A stretch of DNA of 64,000 nt from Paenibacillus sp. PAMC 26794 (GTDB lineage: Bacteria > Bacillota > Bacilli > Paenibacillales > Paenibacillaceae), in assembly GCF_000316035.1 (NCBI RefSeq), contig NZ_ANHX01000025.1, forward strand, positions 1-64,000, read 5' to 3'. Below are positions 46,723 to 56,480 of this stretch, one piece after another; positions within the stretch are counted from its first letter, which is position 1; every line of letters starts with the position of its first letter. The notes beneath the pieces are model-generated. The model saw only the letters and a list, made by a program, of their open reading frames with translations, made no database searches and had not been told where the DNA came from. The position numbers were made by a program, and so were the translations under genes.

Positions 46723-48489
46723 GTGAAATCATTAAGTTGGAAAAGCATGTCGTTTTTCTCCAAAAATTTGTTACTCTCATTTACCAATATCATTATCATC
46801 GGGGTAGCACTTATCGCAAGCAGTTACTATTTCCAAAAAACAATTCTTGTTGATCAACTGCACGGACAGGTGGAACAAATCACCAAAAAGTGGGCTGAAG
46901 ATATCAATCCTGCCGAGGTACAAGCTGCAATTGCGGAAGGTAGCTATGATGGAGCAACACAAACAAAATTACGAGCGTATTTCGATGAAATGCAAGAATA
47001 TTATCCTAACATTGCACAAGCATACATCTTCGGTGTTGAGCTCGGTGGCGATAACAAGAGATTAACTTCCCTTGTAGCGATGCCGACCAACCTAAGAGAG
47101 GCTTTTCAAAGTGAGAACGTAAATATTGGTGACATGTATGAGCAGCCGGTCGTTGTAGCCAATGCACTGAAAGAAATGCTTAATACGGATCGCCCAACAT
47201 TCACAACATTCTATTCCGATGATTTCGGAACATGGACAACCATTGCATATCCAATCAAAGACAGCAACGGTAAGATTTTCTCCTATTTTGCCATTGATGC
47301 AGATGCATCAGCCGTACCCGCGGGACTAAACTCCTTGCTCAAAAACGGAATTATCATCCTTGTGGCCTTCTTGCTGTTATTCCTGATTATCCAATACCTT
47401 GTAGTTAAAAACACACTTTCCCCTATCCGTCACTTGATCAAAGGAATTGATGACGTCAGTCGGGGTAATTTGAATGTCAACATTCCGACAGGCAAAGACG
47501 ATCTGGGACTCGTTAACGAGAAGTTTAACACCATGGTTCGCAAAATCAACGATACTATCGTTAAAGTGCAAATCACGTCACAAGAAGTAAATCAGTCTGC
47601 CAAAGAGTTATATGAAGTTTCCGAGCGCAACAGTGAGAATGCAGATTCTATCAATAATAATGTGACTCAAATCACTTCCAACATTCGTTCACAGGAACAG
47701 GCAACCCGGGATAGTGCACGTGCCATGTCCGAGATGGCTACCGTAATCCAGACGATTGCCAGCAGCTCGGCAAGTGTAGCGGATGAAGCCTATGAGATGG
47801 AACGTCGTTCGCAACAAGGTAACAGCGTTGTCCGTCAGGTATCTGAACAGATGAATCTGATTACGGAATCGGTTAAGAATACCGCTTCTGCCATTGAGGT
47901 TCTGGAGAGTCGTTCACAGGAAATCGGCGATATTCTCAATATCATCTCGGGAATCTCCAGCCAGACTAACTTGCTTGCTCTTAATGCATCCATTGAAGCA
48001 GCTCGTGTTGGTGAAGAAGGAAGAGGATTTGCAGTTGTTGCAGGTGAAGTACGCAAACTTGCTGAGCAGTCTGAACAAGCAACCAGCCAGGTTGGTGTAT
48101 TGATCCAAGAGATTCAAGCTGGAATTAAACAAGCTGTACGTGCTATGGAACAAGGCACGTCAGAAGTAGATACAGGGCTCAGCGTAGCCGATCAAACAGG
48201 ACAACTGTTCGAAGATATTTTAGAAGCAGCGAAAAAAGTATCTAATCAGATTCAGGAAGTATCAAGCGCAACGGAAGAAATCTCTGCGGGTACGGAGGAA
48301 ATGACCGCTACAGCAGATGACTTGTCTTCAAGCGTAAGTAAGACAGCAAACAGCAGTGAACAAATTTCCTCATCTGTTGATGAGCAAAAAGCATCTTTGA
48401 TTACACTGGTAGACTCCTCCACACGCCTTAACAGCATGTCTGAGGAACTCCAGGAACTGATCTCTCATTTCAATGTAAGCAAACAATAA
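46723..48489 (+). CDS. Methyl-accepting chemotaxis protein
   Basis: 588 residues from GTG 46723, 7 bases after AGGAGTG. TM1 at about 14-35; extracytoplasmic single Cache-like domain (about 36-205, with [29 protein letters not shown]); TM2 at about 208-230; HAMP (about 230-285); then the coiled-coil signalling domain with hairpin tip [21 protein letters not shown]. It would bind a ligand outside the cell and control the CheA kinase. The next gene, an NRPS-like reductase, starts 46 bases after its stop with no terminator between, so the two are probably co-transcribed, an unusual pairing. Confidence 0.93.
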   Translation: MKSLSWKSMSFFSKNLLLSFTNIIIIGVALIASSYYFQKTILVDQLHGQVEQITKKWAEDINPAEVQAAIAEGSYDGATQTKLRAYFDEMQEYYPNIAQAYIFGVELGGDNKRLTSLVAMPTNLREAFQSENVNIGDMYEQPVVVANALKEMLNTDRPTFTTFYSDDFGTWTTIAYPIKDSNGKIFSYFAIDADASAVPAGLNSLLKNGIIILVAFLLLFLIIQYLVVKNTLSPIRHLIKGIDDVSRGNLNVNIPTGKDDLGLVNEKFNTMVRKINDTIVKVQITSQEVNQSAKELYEVSERNSENADSINNNVTQITSNIRSQEQATRDSARAMSEMATVIQTIASSSASVADEAYEMERRSQQGNSVVRQVSEQMNLITESVKNTASAIEVLESRSQEIGDILNIISGISSQTNLLALNASIEAARVGEEGRGFAVVAGEVRKLAEQSEQATSQVGVLIQEIQAGIKQAVRAMEQGTSEVDTGLSVADQTGQLFEDILEAAKKVSNQIQEVSSATEEISAGTEEMTATADDLSSSVSKTANSSEQISSSVDEQKASLITLVDSSTRLNSMSEELQELISHFNVSKQ

Positions 48490-48535
48490 TTCGAATCCAC
48501 AAACATTCGGTTTGAATCAAGGAGGAATAACTGAA

Positions 48536-51500
48536 GTGATTGAAAACCAACCATCTTCTTCCCATTCCATGGAATCTAGCTTGCCAGTTCTGCAGATTCC
48601 ACTGGATTTTGGGCGACGTCAACAATCATTCTCTTATCAGTCTGCTCAAATCACATTACATGCTTCTCTGAGCCGTGAACTTAAACAGAAGTATGGAGAA
48701 CAGATGGTGTACCCGGTACTCCTCTCAGCTTATGCAGCCTTGTTATTCCGATTGTCAGCTGAACAGGAACTTGCCATAGGTATACTTTCCCCCGATCAGG
48801 CAGCTTCCTATCTTTCATTACAGATTCAGGGGAAATTGACCTTCAGCCAACTATGTCATCAGGTTTCAGAGCAGCTCAAGATTGAATACACGTTGCAAAA
48901 CGGTGGATACCCTGAAACGTTTTTTATGCTGAATAGTGTACAGTTGCCTCAAGCTCCTCAAATATTAAATTGGAACGTTCGAGATGATCAGAACATGCTC
49001 ATCCTCGATCTGTTCTATGATAGTTCACTGTTGAAAGAATCTACCGTGCTGAGATATGCAGAATATTATCAGACTCTTCTACTCGCCCATGTGCGTGACG
49101 GTGAGAAAGCAATCGGTACGGTGGATATTCTTTCCGCCTCAGATCGATTGCTTTACCGTGAAATGAATGATACTTCTGTTCTCCAACCAGAGAATCAGAC
49201 GGTTCATGGCTGGTTCGAAGCAACGGCCGCGGCATATCCGGATTCACCGGCGATAACATCGCCATCCAAAAGTTATACGTACAGGGAATTGAATGAACGA
49301 GCTAATCAGGTTGCACGTGTTCTGTTATCCAATGGATTGCAGAAAGGTGAATTCGTCAGTATCTTTATGGATCGAAGTCTGGAGACGATCATCTCCCTAC
49401 TTGGTATTCTGAAGGCAGGTGGTGCATATGTTCCGATCGACCCTGAGCATCCACAAGAACGTAACAGTTATATCGTGGAAGATACGGCGTCCTCATTCGT
49501 GCTGACAACGGAGGCTTCTTATGCCCAAGCTTCCAGCTTGTTCTCCAGTATAGCTACGGTCCGTCAGATTCTCGCTGTAGATGGTCGTTTAGCCGGATTT
49601 GCAGCAAGTAACCCCAATCTGGATATTCAGCCCGATGATCTTGCGTATATTATCTACACGTCAGGGTCGACCGGTAAACCCAAAGGTGCACTGATTGCCC
49701 ACCGGGGTGTAACCAATCTTGGCAGTGTGGTTCAGCGTGATTGTGACATTCAACCAGGTGATGTATTAACCCAGTTTGCTACATACAGCTTCGATGCATC
49801 CGTGTGGGATACCATTGGCGCCTTGTTCTATGGAGCAGAATTATATCTGTTGTCTGCGGAAGAACGTGTATCCGTTGAAGAATTCGCAAGTGCAATTGAA
49901 CGGACAGGAACAACCATTATTACGATACTGCCTACGATTTTCTTCAATCAGCTTGCTTCCTACTTATCCGATGAAGGTTTTCACAAGCTGGCCAAAGTCA
50001 GAATCATTACTGTAGCCGGAGAAGCGCTCTATGGTGAACAGGTTCGCGCCTTCCAGCGCAAATTTGGAAACCAGATTGATATTGTTAATGTGTACGGTCC
50101 TACCGAATGTACAGTAGCCACAGCCACTCACCGCATCAGTGAGCAGGTTCCAGAACATGTGGTGAACATCCCTATCGGTAAACCGATTCATAACTACAAA
50201 GTATACATTGTGAATGAAGAACAACAGCTCTGTCCGGCAGGTGTACCTGGTGAGGTATATATTGCTACCCCTGCATTGGCCAAAGGTTATCTGAATCAGC
50301 CAGAACGTACAGAGCAAGCATTCATTGAGAACCCGTTTGCGATAGGTGAGAAAATCTACAAGTCTGGCGATATTGCCAAATTGCTGGATACCGGGTTGCT
50401 GGAATATGTTGGTCGTAGTGACTCTCAGCTAAAAATTCGTGGTCACCGGATTGAGATCGGGGAGATTGAAGATCACTTTGCACGGCTTGATCAGATCCAG
50501 AACGTTGCCGTCATTCCGAAGAAAGAATCCGATGGACAAAATATGCTGGTTGGTTACTTTACATCGAAAGATGGCAGTACCCTCTCTGTTTCGGACATCA
50601 AGGCAGAACTGACAGAGAAACTTCCTTCTTATTTTGTACCGAAGTGGATCTGTCAACTGGATGAAATGCCGATTGCACCAACTGGAAAAATCAATCGCAA
50701 AGCGATGGTATCCCTGTCTCATGTGGAACGACATGAAGATCGCCCTGACCGGGTCATGCCTGAGACGGAGACGGAATCCAATATCCTGGACGCATGGAAA
50801 GAAATCCTTCAGCATGATGACTTCGGTGTCGAAGACAGTTTCTTCAATATCGGTGGTGATTCACTCCGGGTCATTCATGTACTGGTCATTCTGAAGCCAC
50901 ATTATCCGCAACTGAACATTGCCGACTTCTTTGCCGAAAAAACAGTCCGCGCTCTCGCTCGTCGTGTGGAAGTATTGTCTCTCAGTGCTGCAGAAGTTAC
51001 GGATTCAGTGGTGACCGAAGGCATGATTACACAATTATCCGAACACCCTGTGGAGCTAACATCACAGTTGGGGTATCCGCTCATTCGTGAACCTGAGCAT
51101 GTGTTGCTGACTGGAGCAACTGGTTATCTGGGCTCTCATGTGCTGCAACAGTTAATTCTGAATTCCAGTACACGAATCTACACCCTTGTTCGTCGACCAT
51201 CCAATGGAATAACTGCAATGGAACGTTTGACTAACGTGCTGGAAGGCTATTTCGGCAAACAACTGACTGACCAACTCGTAGCTCGCGTGGAGATTATTGA
51301 AGGGGATCTCGAACAACCTAATCTCGGTCTGTCCGCTGAACAAACGGCTTATGTTCAGGAACGAATTGACCGTGTCATCCACTGCGCTGCAGACGTACGT
51401 CATTTCGGAGATGCCGATCAGTTCGCCAAAACGAACGTGGAAGGAACGGTCGCATTGCTAGACTTGATACGCAGCAAACCTGGGGCATCCTTCCACCATG

Positions 51501-52243
51501 TATCCACGATGGGTATTCCGGAAGATCTCGCACTCAGCGGACAATGGGAATCCTCCCTGCAATATGATCGGTTCCCGGCTGACTTGCATGTGGACAACCT
51601 GTATTCGGACAGCAAGCTTGAAGCCGAGAAAGTGCTCATGATTGCCGCCGAGCAAGGTGTGCCTGTCAGCATCTATCGTGCAGGTAATCTCACTTGCCAC
51701 TCCGAAACTGGACGCTTCCAGTCCAATATTGATAGCAACGCCTTTTATCGTATGATCAAAGCAATGTTATTGCTCGGCAAGGCTCCTGCGGCTGACTGGA
51801 TGGTTGATTTTACACCGATAAACTATGCAAGTGAAGCTATCGTTCATCTGGCCTTACGTCAGGATACCGCCGGTCGTGTATTCCACATCTGTAATCCGGA
51901 GCCCATCCGTTATGACGAGCTGATCCGTTCTGTGAATCGGGCTGGTTACGAAGTCGAAACGCTACCTTTTGCGGATTACACACGTTGGTTATTCGATGCC
52001 AGTATCAGCAAGGAGCCTGAAGCTCTTCAGTTGGCTATTGCGCAGCTTGAAGGCGACGGTGCGAAGGATTCAGCATATGTCTATGCTTGCCCTGTCACAA
52101 CGGCTTATGTGGAACCTGCCGGAATCTCATGTGCAAAAACAGATGATCGCTTCATCTCCGCCATGTTAGACTACGCCGTTCAGATTGGGTATTTCCCGAC
52201 TACAATTCGGCCACATTATGACACTTCTACAGCAATGGAATAA
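48536..52243 (+). CDS. One-module NRPS-like enzyme: half condensation, adenylation, carrier, thioester reductase
   Basis: 1235 residues from GTG 48536, 10 bases after AAGGAGG; a TTG at 48512 overlaps that site. Residues about 25-215 match only the C-terminal half of a condensation domain; no HHxxxDG is present. Adenylation domain about 225-720: A3 YTSGSTGKPKGA, A4 YSFDASVWD, A5 VYGPTECT, A10 PTGKINRKA. Carrier domain with Ser776 (IGGDSLRVIHVL). Reductase domain about 850-1230 with LTGATGYLGSHVL and Tyr1023/Lys1027 (YSDSK), an NAD(P)H-dependent short-chain-dehydrogenase fold. It should activate one amino acid, load it, and release it as an aldehyde or alcohol. No phosphopantetheinyl transferase is nearby. 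Confidence 0.93.
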   Translation: MIENQPSSSHSMESSLPVLQIPLDFGRRQQSFSYQSAQITLHASLSRELKQKYGEQMVYPVLLSAYAALLFRLSAEQELAIGILSPDQAASYLSLQIQGKLTFSQLCHQVSEQLKIEYTLQNGGYPETFFMLNSVQLPQAPQILNWNVRDDQNMLILDLFYDSSLLKESTVLRYAEYYQTLLLAHVRDGEKAIGTVDILSASDRLLYREMNDTSVLQPENQTVHGWFEATAAAYPDSPAITSPSKSYTYRELNERANQVARVLLSNGLQKGEFVSIFMDRSLETIISLLGILKAGGAYVPIDPEHPQERNSYIVEDTASSFVLTTEASYAQASSLFSSIATVRQILAVDGRLAGFAASNPNLDIQPDDLAYIIYTSGSTGKPKGALIAHRGVTNLGSVVQRDCDIQPGDVLTQFATYSFDASVWDTIGALFYGAELYLLSAEERVSVEEFASAIERTGTTIITILPTIFFNQLASYLSDEGFHKLAKVRIITVAGEALYGEQVRAFQRKFGNQIDIVNVYGPTECTVATATHRISEQVPEHVVNIPIGKPIHNYKVYIVNEEQQLCPAGVPGEVYIATPALAKGYLNQPERTEQAFIENPFAIGEKIYKSGDIAKLLDTGLLEYVGRSDSQLKIRGHRIEIGEIEDHFARLDQIQNVAVIPKKESDGQNMLVGYFTSKDGSTLSVSDIKAELTEKLPSYFVPKWICQLDEMPIAPTGKINRKAMVSLSHVERHEDRPDRVMPETETESNILDAWKEILQHDDFGVEDSFFNIGGDSLRVIHVLVILKPHYPQLNIADFFAEKTVRALARRVEVLSLSAAEVTDSVVTEGMITQLSEHPVELTSQLGYPLIREPEHVLLTGATGYLGSHVLQQLILNSSTRIYTLVRRPSNGITAMERLTNVLEGYFGKQLTDQLVARVEIIEGDLEQPNLGLSAEQTAYVQERIDRVIHCAADVRHFGDADQFAKTNVEGTVALLDLIRSKPGASFHHVSTMGIPEDLALSGQWESSLQYDRFPADLHVDNLYSDSKLEAEKVLMIAAEQGVPVSIYRAGNLTCHSETGRFQSNIDSNAFYRMIKAMLLLGKAPAADWMVDFTPINYASEAIVHLALRQDTAGRVFHICNPEPIRYDELIRSVNRAGYEVETLPFADYTRWLFDASISKEPEALQLAIAQLEGDGAKDSAYVYACPVTTAYVEPAGISCAKTDDRFISAMLDYAVQIGYFPTTIRPHYDTSTAME

Positions 52244-52289
52244 AGTTCTTTATTTTCAACACTTCGTACATTAGCAATAATCATAAATA

Positions 52290-52347
52290 ACACAAAGAAG
52301 CCACCTTCTCGTCAGTAAATGACGATGAAAGTGGCTTCTTTGTGTTT
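52290..52347. terminator. Strong bidirectional terminator after the NRPS gene
   Basis: A perfect 15-bp outer stem, ACACAAAGAAGCCAC (52290-52304) with GTGGCTTCTTTGTGT (52331-52345), and an inner CGTCA/TGACG hairpin. Confidence 0.88.
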
Positions 52348-52369
52348 GGCTTCATTCCGGATCATTCTT

Positions 52370-52990
52370 TTAGACCCATCGGATAATTGCAATGATGGCA
52401 AGATGCGCTGGATAGAAATAGCGCCAGACCCAACGTGGCCCCTTTATACGGAATCCCGCTTGGTAATACTGAGCAATAGCAATGCCGGCGGTTGCCAGCA
52501 CACTATACATTTGCACAGAGCTGTTATGCAGCAGAAGATATAGTGCATTTAACACGACATGTGCCACGACAAGTACAGGACCCTGGAAATAACGGAATAA
52601 CAGGACCAATAACAACCCGTACATCCCGTAATCCATTTGGCTAATTTCCATGAACCACCCTGCTCCAATTACAATCGGAATCCCCAGTAGGCGGGATGGC
52701 AATTTATCGATAACGAATAATACCAACAGGGCTGACCACAATGTCCATACCACGTTCAGAGAATAATGATTAAACGCAGCCATGAACGGCACCTGTGATA
52801 TGATCGCGATCCAGAACAGCCGCCATATGTATTTTTGTACGTCTCGTGTATGTTTATAACCAATATACACTGCAAAAGCATAAATTGGAAAAGCGATACG
52901 ACCGATGATCCTGAGTTCTATAATATGTGGAAAAAAGACAGCCCCTATATGATCAATTAACATCGTGATCATGGCAATCCACTGCATCAT
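52370..52990 (-). CDS. TraX-family membrane protein
   Basis: 206 residues from ATG 52990 (ATGATG), 8 bases after GGAGGGGAG; the frame to 53038 lacks a better start. Polytopic, about seven hydrophobic segments. The N terminus MMQWIAMITMLIDHIGAVFF with the conserved DHIG is the hallmark of TraX-like proteins, named after the F-pilin acetylase. The family is part of the wider membrane acyltransferase group, and in chromosomes of Firmicutes its substrate is unknown. Monocistronic between a terminator and a GNAT gene. Confidence 0.87.
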   Translation of the reverse strand: MMQWIAMITMLIDHIGAVFFPHIIELRIIGRIAFPIYAFAVYIGYKHTRDVQKYIWRLFWIAIISQVPFMAAFNHYSLNVVWTLWSALLVLFVIDKLPSRLLGIPIVIGAGWFMEISQMDYGMYGLLLVLLFRYFQGPVLVVAHVVLNALYLLLHNSSVQMYSVLATAGIAIAQYYQAGFRIKGPRWVWRYFYPAHLAIIAIIRWV

Positions 52991-53067
52991 GTTGCGACTC
53001 CCCTCCCTTGTTGCCGACGACACGAGTGTGCCATTCATTCATATAGTGAGTCTTTTTGAGCAAACTC

Positions 53068-53556
53068 TTATACATTAAGTTCATAATACATGAATTTGGT
53101 ATCCTGTGCATATCCTTCGGATTCATATAAAGCTTGCGCTTGCGTGTTACTTAACTCAGTTGAGAGTGATATACGAAGAACTCCTCGCTCAGATGCCAAT
53201 TGCTTGGCTGCTTGCAGCAGCTTCCTGGCAATGCCTTGCTGACGATAATCCGGATGCACATATAGATCATTAAGCACCCAGACGGGCCCCATCGATACCG
53301 AACTGAAACTGGGATATAGCTGAACGAATCCAGTACAAATTATGCCATTTGAGAGTGGCCTTTCTGCTACCAAAATCACCGATTCATGGCGTTCCATTCG
53401 TTCTCTAATATACTGATGTGCTGCCTCAATGTCAGCATTTTGGTTGTAGAACATCCTGTACTCATTGAACAAACGTCCCACTTCGTTACTATCAGGAAGA
53501 TCCGCTTGTCTGATTCGGTGCTGCATTTCACTCAACTCCTCTGGGATGGAGAGCAT
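53068..53556 (-). CDS. GNAT-family N-acetyltransferase
   Basis: 162 residues; ATG 53556 follows AAAGGAGGAG. Acetyl-CoA-binding segment VLNDLYVHPDYRQQGIARKLLQAAKQLA with the R-x-x-G-I-A loop, then ISLSTELSNTQAQALYESEGYAQD. The N-terminal part FNEYRMFYNQ is typical of the small-molecule GNATs (diamine or aminoglycoside like). Substrate unknown. Stand-alone. Confidence 0.88.
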   Translation of the reverse strand: MLSIPEELSEMQHRIRQADLPDSNEVGRLFNEYRMFYNQNADIEAAHQYIRERMERHESVILVAERPLSNGIICTGFVQLYPSFSSVSMGPVWVLNDLYVHPDYRQQGIARKLLQAAKQLASERGVLRISLSTELSNTQAQALYESEGYAQDTKFMYYELNV

Positions 53557-53745
53557 CGTCTCCTCCTTTGTATTTCTTTCAATTGTAAAACAGTCCTTTC
53601 CTTTTCCCCATTCATCATCTGCATCAAAGTTTGTAGTATCTTGGGCATTGAGCTGACTATTCGTTCATACACGCTTCCAGTTTGGAATCTCGCTATCAAG
53701 TCCATGCCAATTCTGTACGTTTTGTTATACTGCCTTGTTATTGGC

Positions 53746-53786
53746 AAAAATAAAAAGGCGACCAAAGCATCCCCTGCTCCGTCGCC
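53746..53786 (-). terminator. Terminator of the RbsD/FucU-like gene
   Basis: GGCGAC (53757-53762) with GTCGCC (53781-53786), 18-base loop, followed on the minus strand by TTTTTATTTTTG. Confidence 0.75.
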
Positions 53787-53794
53787 GTAAATAT

Positions 53795-54268
53795 TCAGTT
53801 CGATTCAGCATTCTGTTGTTGCTGACCAGGATCAGCATCGGGGAAAATGACGCCTTTCTTCAAAATCAGATTGGCATATTGGGCGCGCTCACCAGTTGCA
53901 ACAATCACATAGGCATCCGAAGCGCGTTTATAAAAATCAAATCGCTCTTCATGATCAAAAGCATCCGTGATGCCTTCATATTCTTCAATCAACCGGCGGT
54001 AGTCTTCCCATATGATCGGGATCACCTGGTCCCCTTTCACAACCTGCATGACAGCAGCGGGACGCTCAGCATAGGTATCCAGTGGATATAATTGCAGGAT
54101 GGCATCCAGCAGTTCAACGACTCCCAGTGCATCACAGCGTACCAGTCGCTTGGCATGACTGGCTGCGGGGAAATTGCCATCCGCCAGAACCAACTCGTCT
54201 CCATGACCCATTTCGGACATAATTTTGAGTAACTCTGGAGGTATTATTGCGGGTATATTCTTTAGCAT
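53795..54268 (-). CDS. RbsD/FucU-family sugar mutarotase, probable L-fucose mutarotase
   Basis: 157 residues from ATG 54268, 9 bases after AAGGAG; the frame to 54331 has no better start. The N terminus LLKIMSEMGHGDELVLADGNFPA carries the catalytic His22 region of RbsD/FucU, and the late segment YANLILKKGVIF is the C-terminal signature. These decameric proteins speed up anomer exchange of fucose or ribose. FucU is more likely than RbsD because of the NFPA segment. No fucose catabolic genes are adjacent; L-fucose is a xyloglucan side-chain sugar, which may explain its presence. Confidence 0.85.
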   Translation of the reverse strand: MLKNIPAIIPPELLKIMSEMGHGDELVLADGNFPAASHAKRLVRCDALGVVELLDAILQLYPLDTYAERPAAVMQVVKGDQVIPIIWEDYRRLIEEYEGITDAFDHEERFDFYKRASDAYVIVATGERAQYANLILKKGVIFPDADPGQQQQNAESN

Positions 54269-54453
54269 ACACAGCTCTCCTTGTTCATCTCCAACATCAG
54301 TTAGAGCAAATTGGTTTTCTCCATTCTTCAAGCACGCTAGACATCGATTCTATAAAAACGGTTTCATCACTATTCTAACAGTATTTTTAGATCATTGCAC
54401 AGTGTACACGTACGTTCGATATGAGAATATTTCATTTTGACAAAAATACTTGT

Positions 54454-54483
54454 TTGACATATAGTTGTTATAACAACTAATTA
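54454..54483 (+). promoter_or_regulatory. Promoter of the marR-MFS operon
   Basis: TTGACA (54454-54459), 18-base spacer, TAATTA (54478-54483); the spacer holds the dyad at 54462-54479. Confidence 0.5.
54462..54479. promoter_or_regulatory. Perfect 18-bp palindrome, probable MarR operator
   Basis: TAGTTGTTATAACAACTA, fully symmetric, lying between the -35 and -10 boxes of the marR gene at 54524, the usual place for an autorepressor site. Confidence 0.7.
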
Positions 54484-54523
54484 ATCGGGACATTTTATTA
54501 TGGAAGCGAGGTCTAGCAATCAC

Positions 54524-54946
54524 ATGGACTATACACTGGAACAATCTGTTGGATTCATGCTGGGTTTCACACATCGTAAAGCTGTAGCTTTACTTGCAAC
54601 GCGATTCAAACCTTATGATATTACGACAGAGCAATTTTCTGTTCTCTTTAATGTTGACCGCGGTGAAGGTGTTAATCAGAAGGAACTCGCTGCACGTGTC
54701 TTCAAAGACCAACCCACCACTGCGCGGATTATTGATCTGCTTGAGAAAAAAGGCTGGGTAGAACGCCGGACCAGCGAACAGGATCGCAGGGCCTATCTGT
54801 TATATCTCACCACGGAAGGCAAAGCGTTAATTGATATCCTCGTTCCGATCGAAAGAGAAATGAATAAAGAACTTGCTGAAGGTATATCCGAAGACCAGAT
54901 GGAAGCATTTAAACATACTCTTTCCCTCATTAACCGCAACTTGTAA
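54524..54946 (+). CDS. MarR-family regulator of an MFS efflux gene
   Basis: 140 residues from ATG 54524; GAGG lies 12 bases upstream, so the ATG at 54500 is an alternative, but it has no site at all. Winged helix NQKELAARVFKDQPTTARIIDLLEKKGWVERR with wing SEQDRRAYLLYLTTEGK. It is followed after 30 bases by the transporter gene at 54977. The palindrome in the promoter suggests that it represses this two-gene operon until an inducing compound binds. Confidence 0.88.
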   Translation: MDYTLEQSVGFMLGFTHRKAVALLATRFKPYDITTEQFSVLFNVDRGEGVNQKELAARVFKDQPTTARIIDLLEKKGWVERRTSEQDRRAYLLYLTTEGKALIDILVPIEREMNKELAEGISEDQMEAFKHTLSLINRNL

Positions 54947-54976
54947 TGAATCACAACTCAGGGGGAATTCGTCATC

Positions 54977-56323
54977 ATGAAAGAACAATCTACACAAGTT
55001 AGACTATGGACCACCGATTTCATTCTGCTAATGCTGTGCAACTTTTTGTTATTTTTGCAGCTGCACATGATCGTTTCTCCACTTCCGTCCTACGTTCAGG
55101 AGCGATTTCACGCCAATGCGTTTGAAGTAAGTTTATTCACCTGTCTGTTTGCACTAAGTGCCATAGCAGCCCGTCTCTATTCCGCGAAAGCACTGGAGAA
55201 GGGTCTTCGTAACGCCATGATCTATATAGGCCTGTCCGTAGCCCTGCTGGCAACGCTCGGCTATTATTTTGCTGCGGGCATAGCCGTGCTCTTGTTGCTG
55301 AGAATGTTGTTTGGTATCGGGTTTGGTATGAGCAGTACCGCTTTTCCAACGATGGCCTCGGACATTGTGCCCGTCAAACGAATGGGTGAAGGTATGGGTT
55401 ACTTTGGTCTATCAACTAGCCTGGCTATGTCTATGGGTCCAATCATTGGGGTTACTCTGCTCCAGGGTGCAGGTTTTGTAACCCTGATGTTATGCACTGC
55501 GGGTGTGCTCGCTGTGATCTATCCACTGAGTTATTCGCTGACACGCAAAAAAGCAGTCAGAACCGATAACAGTACAACCATCATGCCACAAGCCACAACA
55601 AGTGCTTCAGGGTCCAACCCGAAACAGAAGACACCTTTCAACCGCAAGCTGATTCTGCCCAGTGTGCTGAATTGCCTATTATCCATCACTTATGGTGGAC
55701 TTGTTGGATTCATCGTTTTGTATGGCAAGGAAGCCAATCTGGCCAATCCTGCGCTGTTCTTTTTGTTCAATGCACTCGCCGTGTTATTGGTTAGACCATT
55801 TGCAGGACGAATCTATGACAATAAAGGTCCAAAAGCACTGCTCATTCCAGGAGCTATATTTATTGCTGCCGGCCTCATTCTGCTCTCATATGCAACCTCC
55901 ATGTCCGTCCTGTTCATTGCTGCCTTTATCTACGGGATCGGCTATGGTTCCATGCAGTCGTCTCTGCAGACCTGGATGATTCAAGTTGTATCTCCTACTC
56001 AACGGGGTATGGCTAATGGTATGTTTTTGAACTCGCTGGATCTGGGTATTGCGACCGGTGCCCTTCTTCTTGGCGCCATTGCGGCCATAACCAGTTATAC
56101 CGATATGTATCGATATTCCGTGATGTTTATGATTCTGTTCTTGCTTATATATCTGATTCAGGGTAAACGAAGCGGCAGCTTCTCCATTGAACCTCACGCT
56201 CTGCTCGCTCATACTCATATCACTGCAACGGACTCAGAATCAGATCAAGATCAATCCAAAAATTCACAATCTGGAGCCGGCAACACCGAAACTAGCCAGT
56301 CGAATAAGAGCAAACACGAATGA
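54977..56323 (+). CDS. Major facilitator superfamily efflux transporter
   Basis: 448 residues with 12 predicted membrane segments and a hydrophilic central loop (about 195-225). The Ser/Asn/Gln-rich C-terminal tail (about 405-448) is cytoplasmic. The helix-5 segment RMLFGIGFGMSSTAFPTMASDIVP fits drug-proton antiporters such as the YfmO/YwoG-like group. Co-transcribed with and probably controlled by the MarR protein upstream. ATG 54977 follows GGGGGA. The substrate is unknown. A very strong terminator ends the operon. Confidence 0.9.
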   Translation: MKEQSTQVRLWTTDFILLMLCNFLLFLQLHMIVSPLPSYVQERFHANAFEVSLFTCLFALSAIAARLYSAKALEKGLRNAMIYIGLSVALLATLGYYFAAGIAVLLLLRMLFGIGFGMSSTAFPTMASDIVPVKRMGEGMGYFGLSTSLAMSMGPIIGVTLLQGAGFVTLMLCTAGVLAVIYPLSYSLTRKKAVRTDNSTTIMPQATTSASGSNPKQKTPFNRKLILPSVLNCLLSITYGGLVGFIVLYGKEANLANPALFFLFNALAVLLVRPFAGRIYDNKGPKALLIPGAIFIAAGLILLSYATSMSVLFIAAFIYGIGYGSMQSSLQTWMIQVVSPTQRGMANGMFLNSLDLGIATGALLLGAIAAITSYTDMYRYSVMFMILFLLIYLIQGKRSGSFSIEPHALLAHTHITATDSESDQDQSKNSQSGAGNTETSQSNKSKHE

Positions 56324-56346
56324 TTGGTTAAAGTCATTCTGAACAT

Positions 56347-56409
56347 AAAAACGCGTTTACACCGAGAAAGCAAATTCATCCGCTTTCTTAGGCGTAAACG
56401 CGTTTTTTA
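56347..56409. terminator. Strong bidirectional terminator
   Basis: AAAACGCGTTTAC with GTAAACGCGTTTT, plus an inner AGAAAGC/GCTTTCT stem, between convergent MFS genes. Confidence 0.9.
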
Positions 56410-56480
56410 TTCGAACAGATCTGAATGTTAAACAAACTTAAGACTGCTTGAAAATGAACGTAACATACAGCACCGTTTAT

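Noticed and set aside
51100..52243. Separate short-chain dehydrogenase gene after the NRPS
   Set aside because: The frame is continuous with the carrier domain and has no internal start signal; it is the thioester reductase domain of the same protein.
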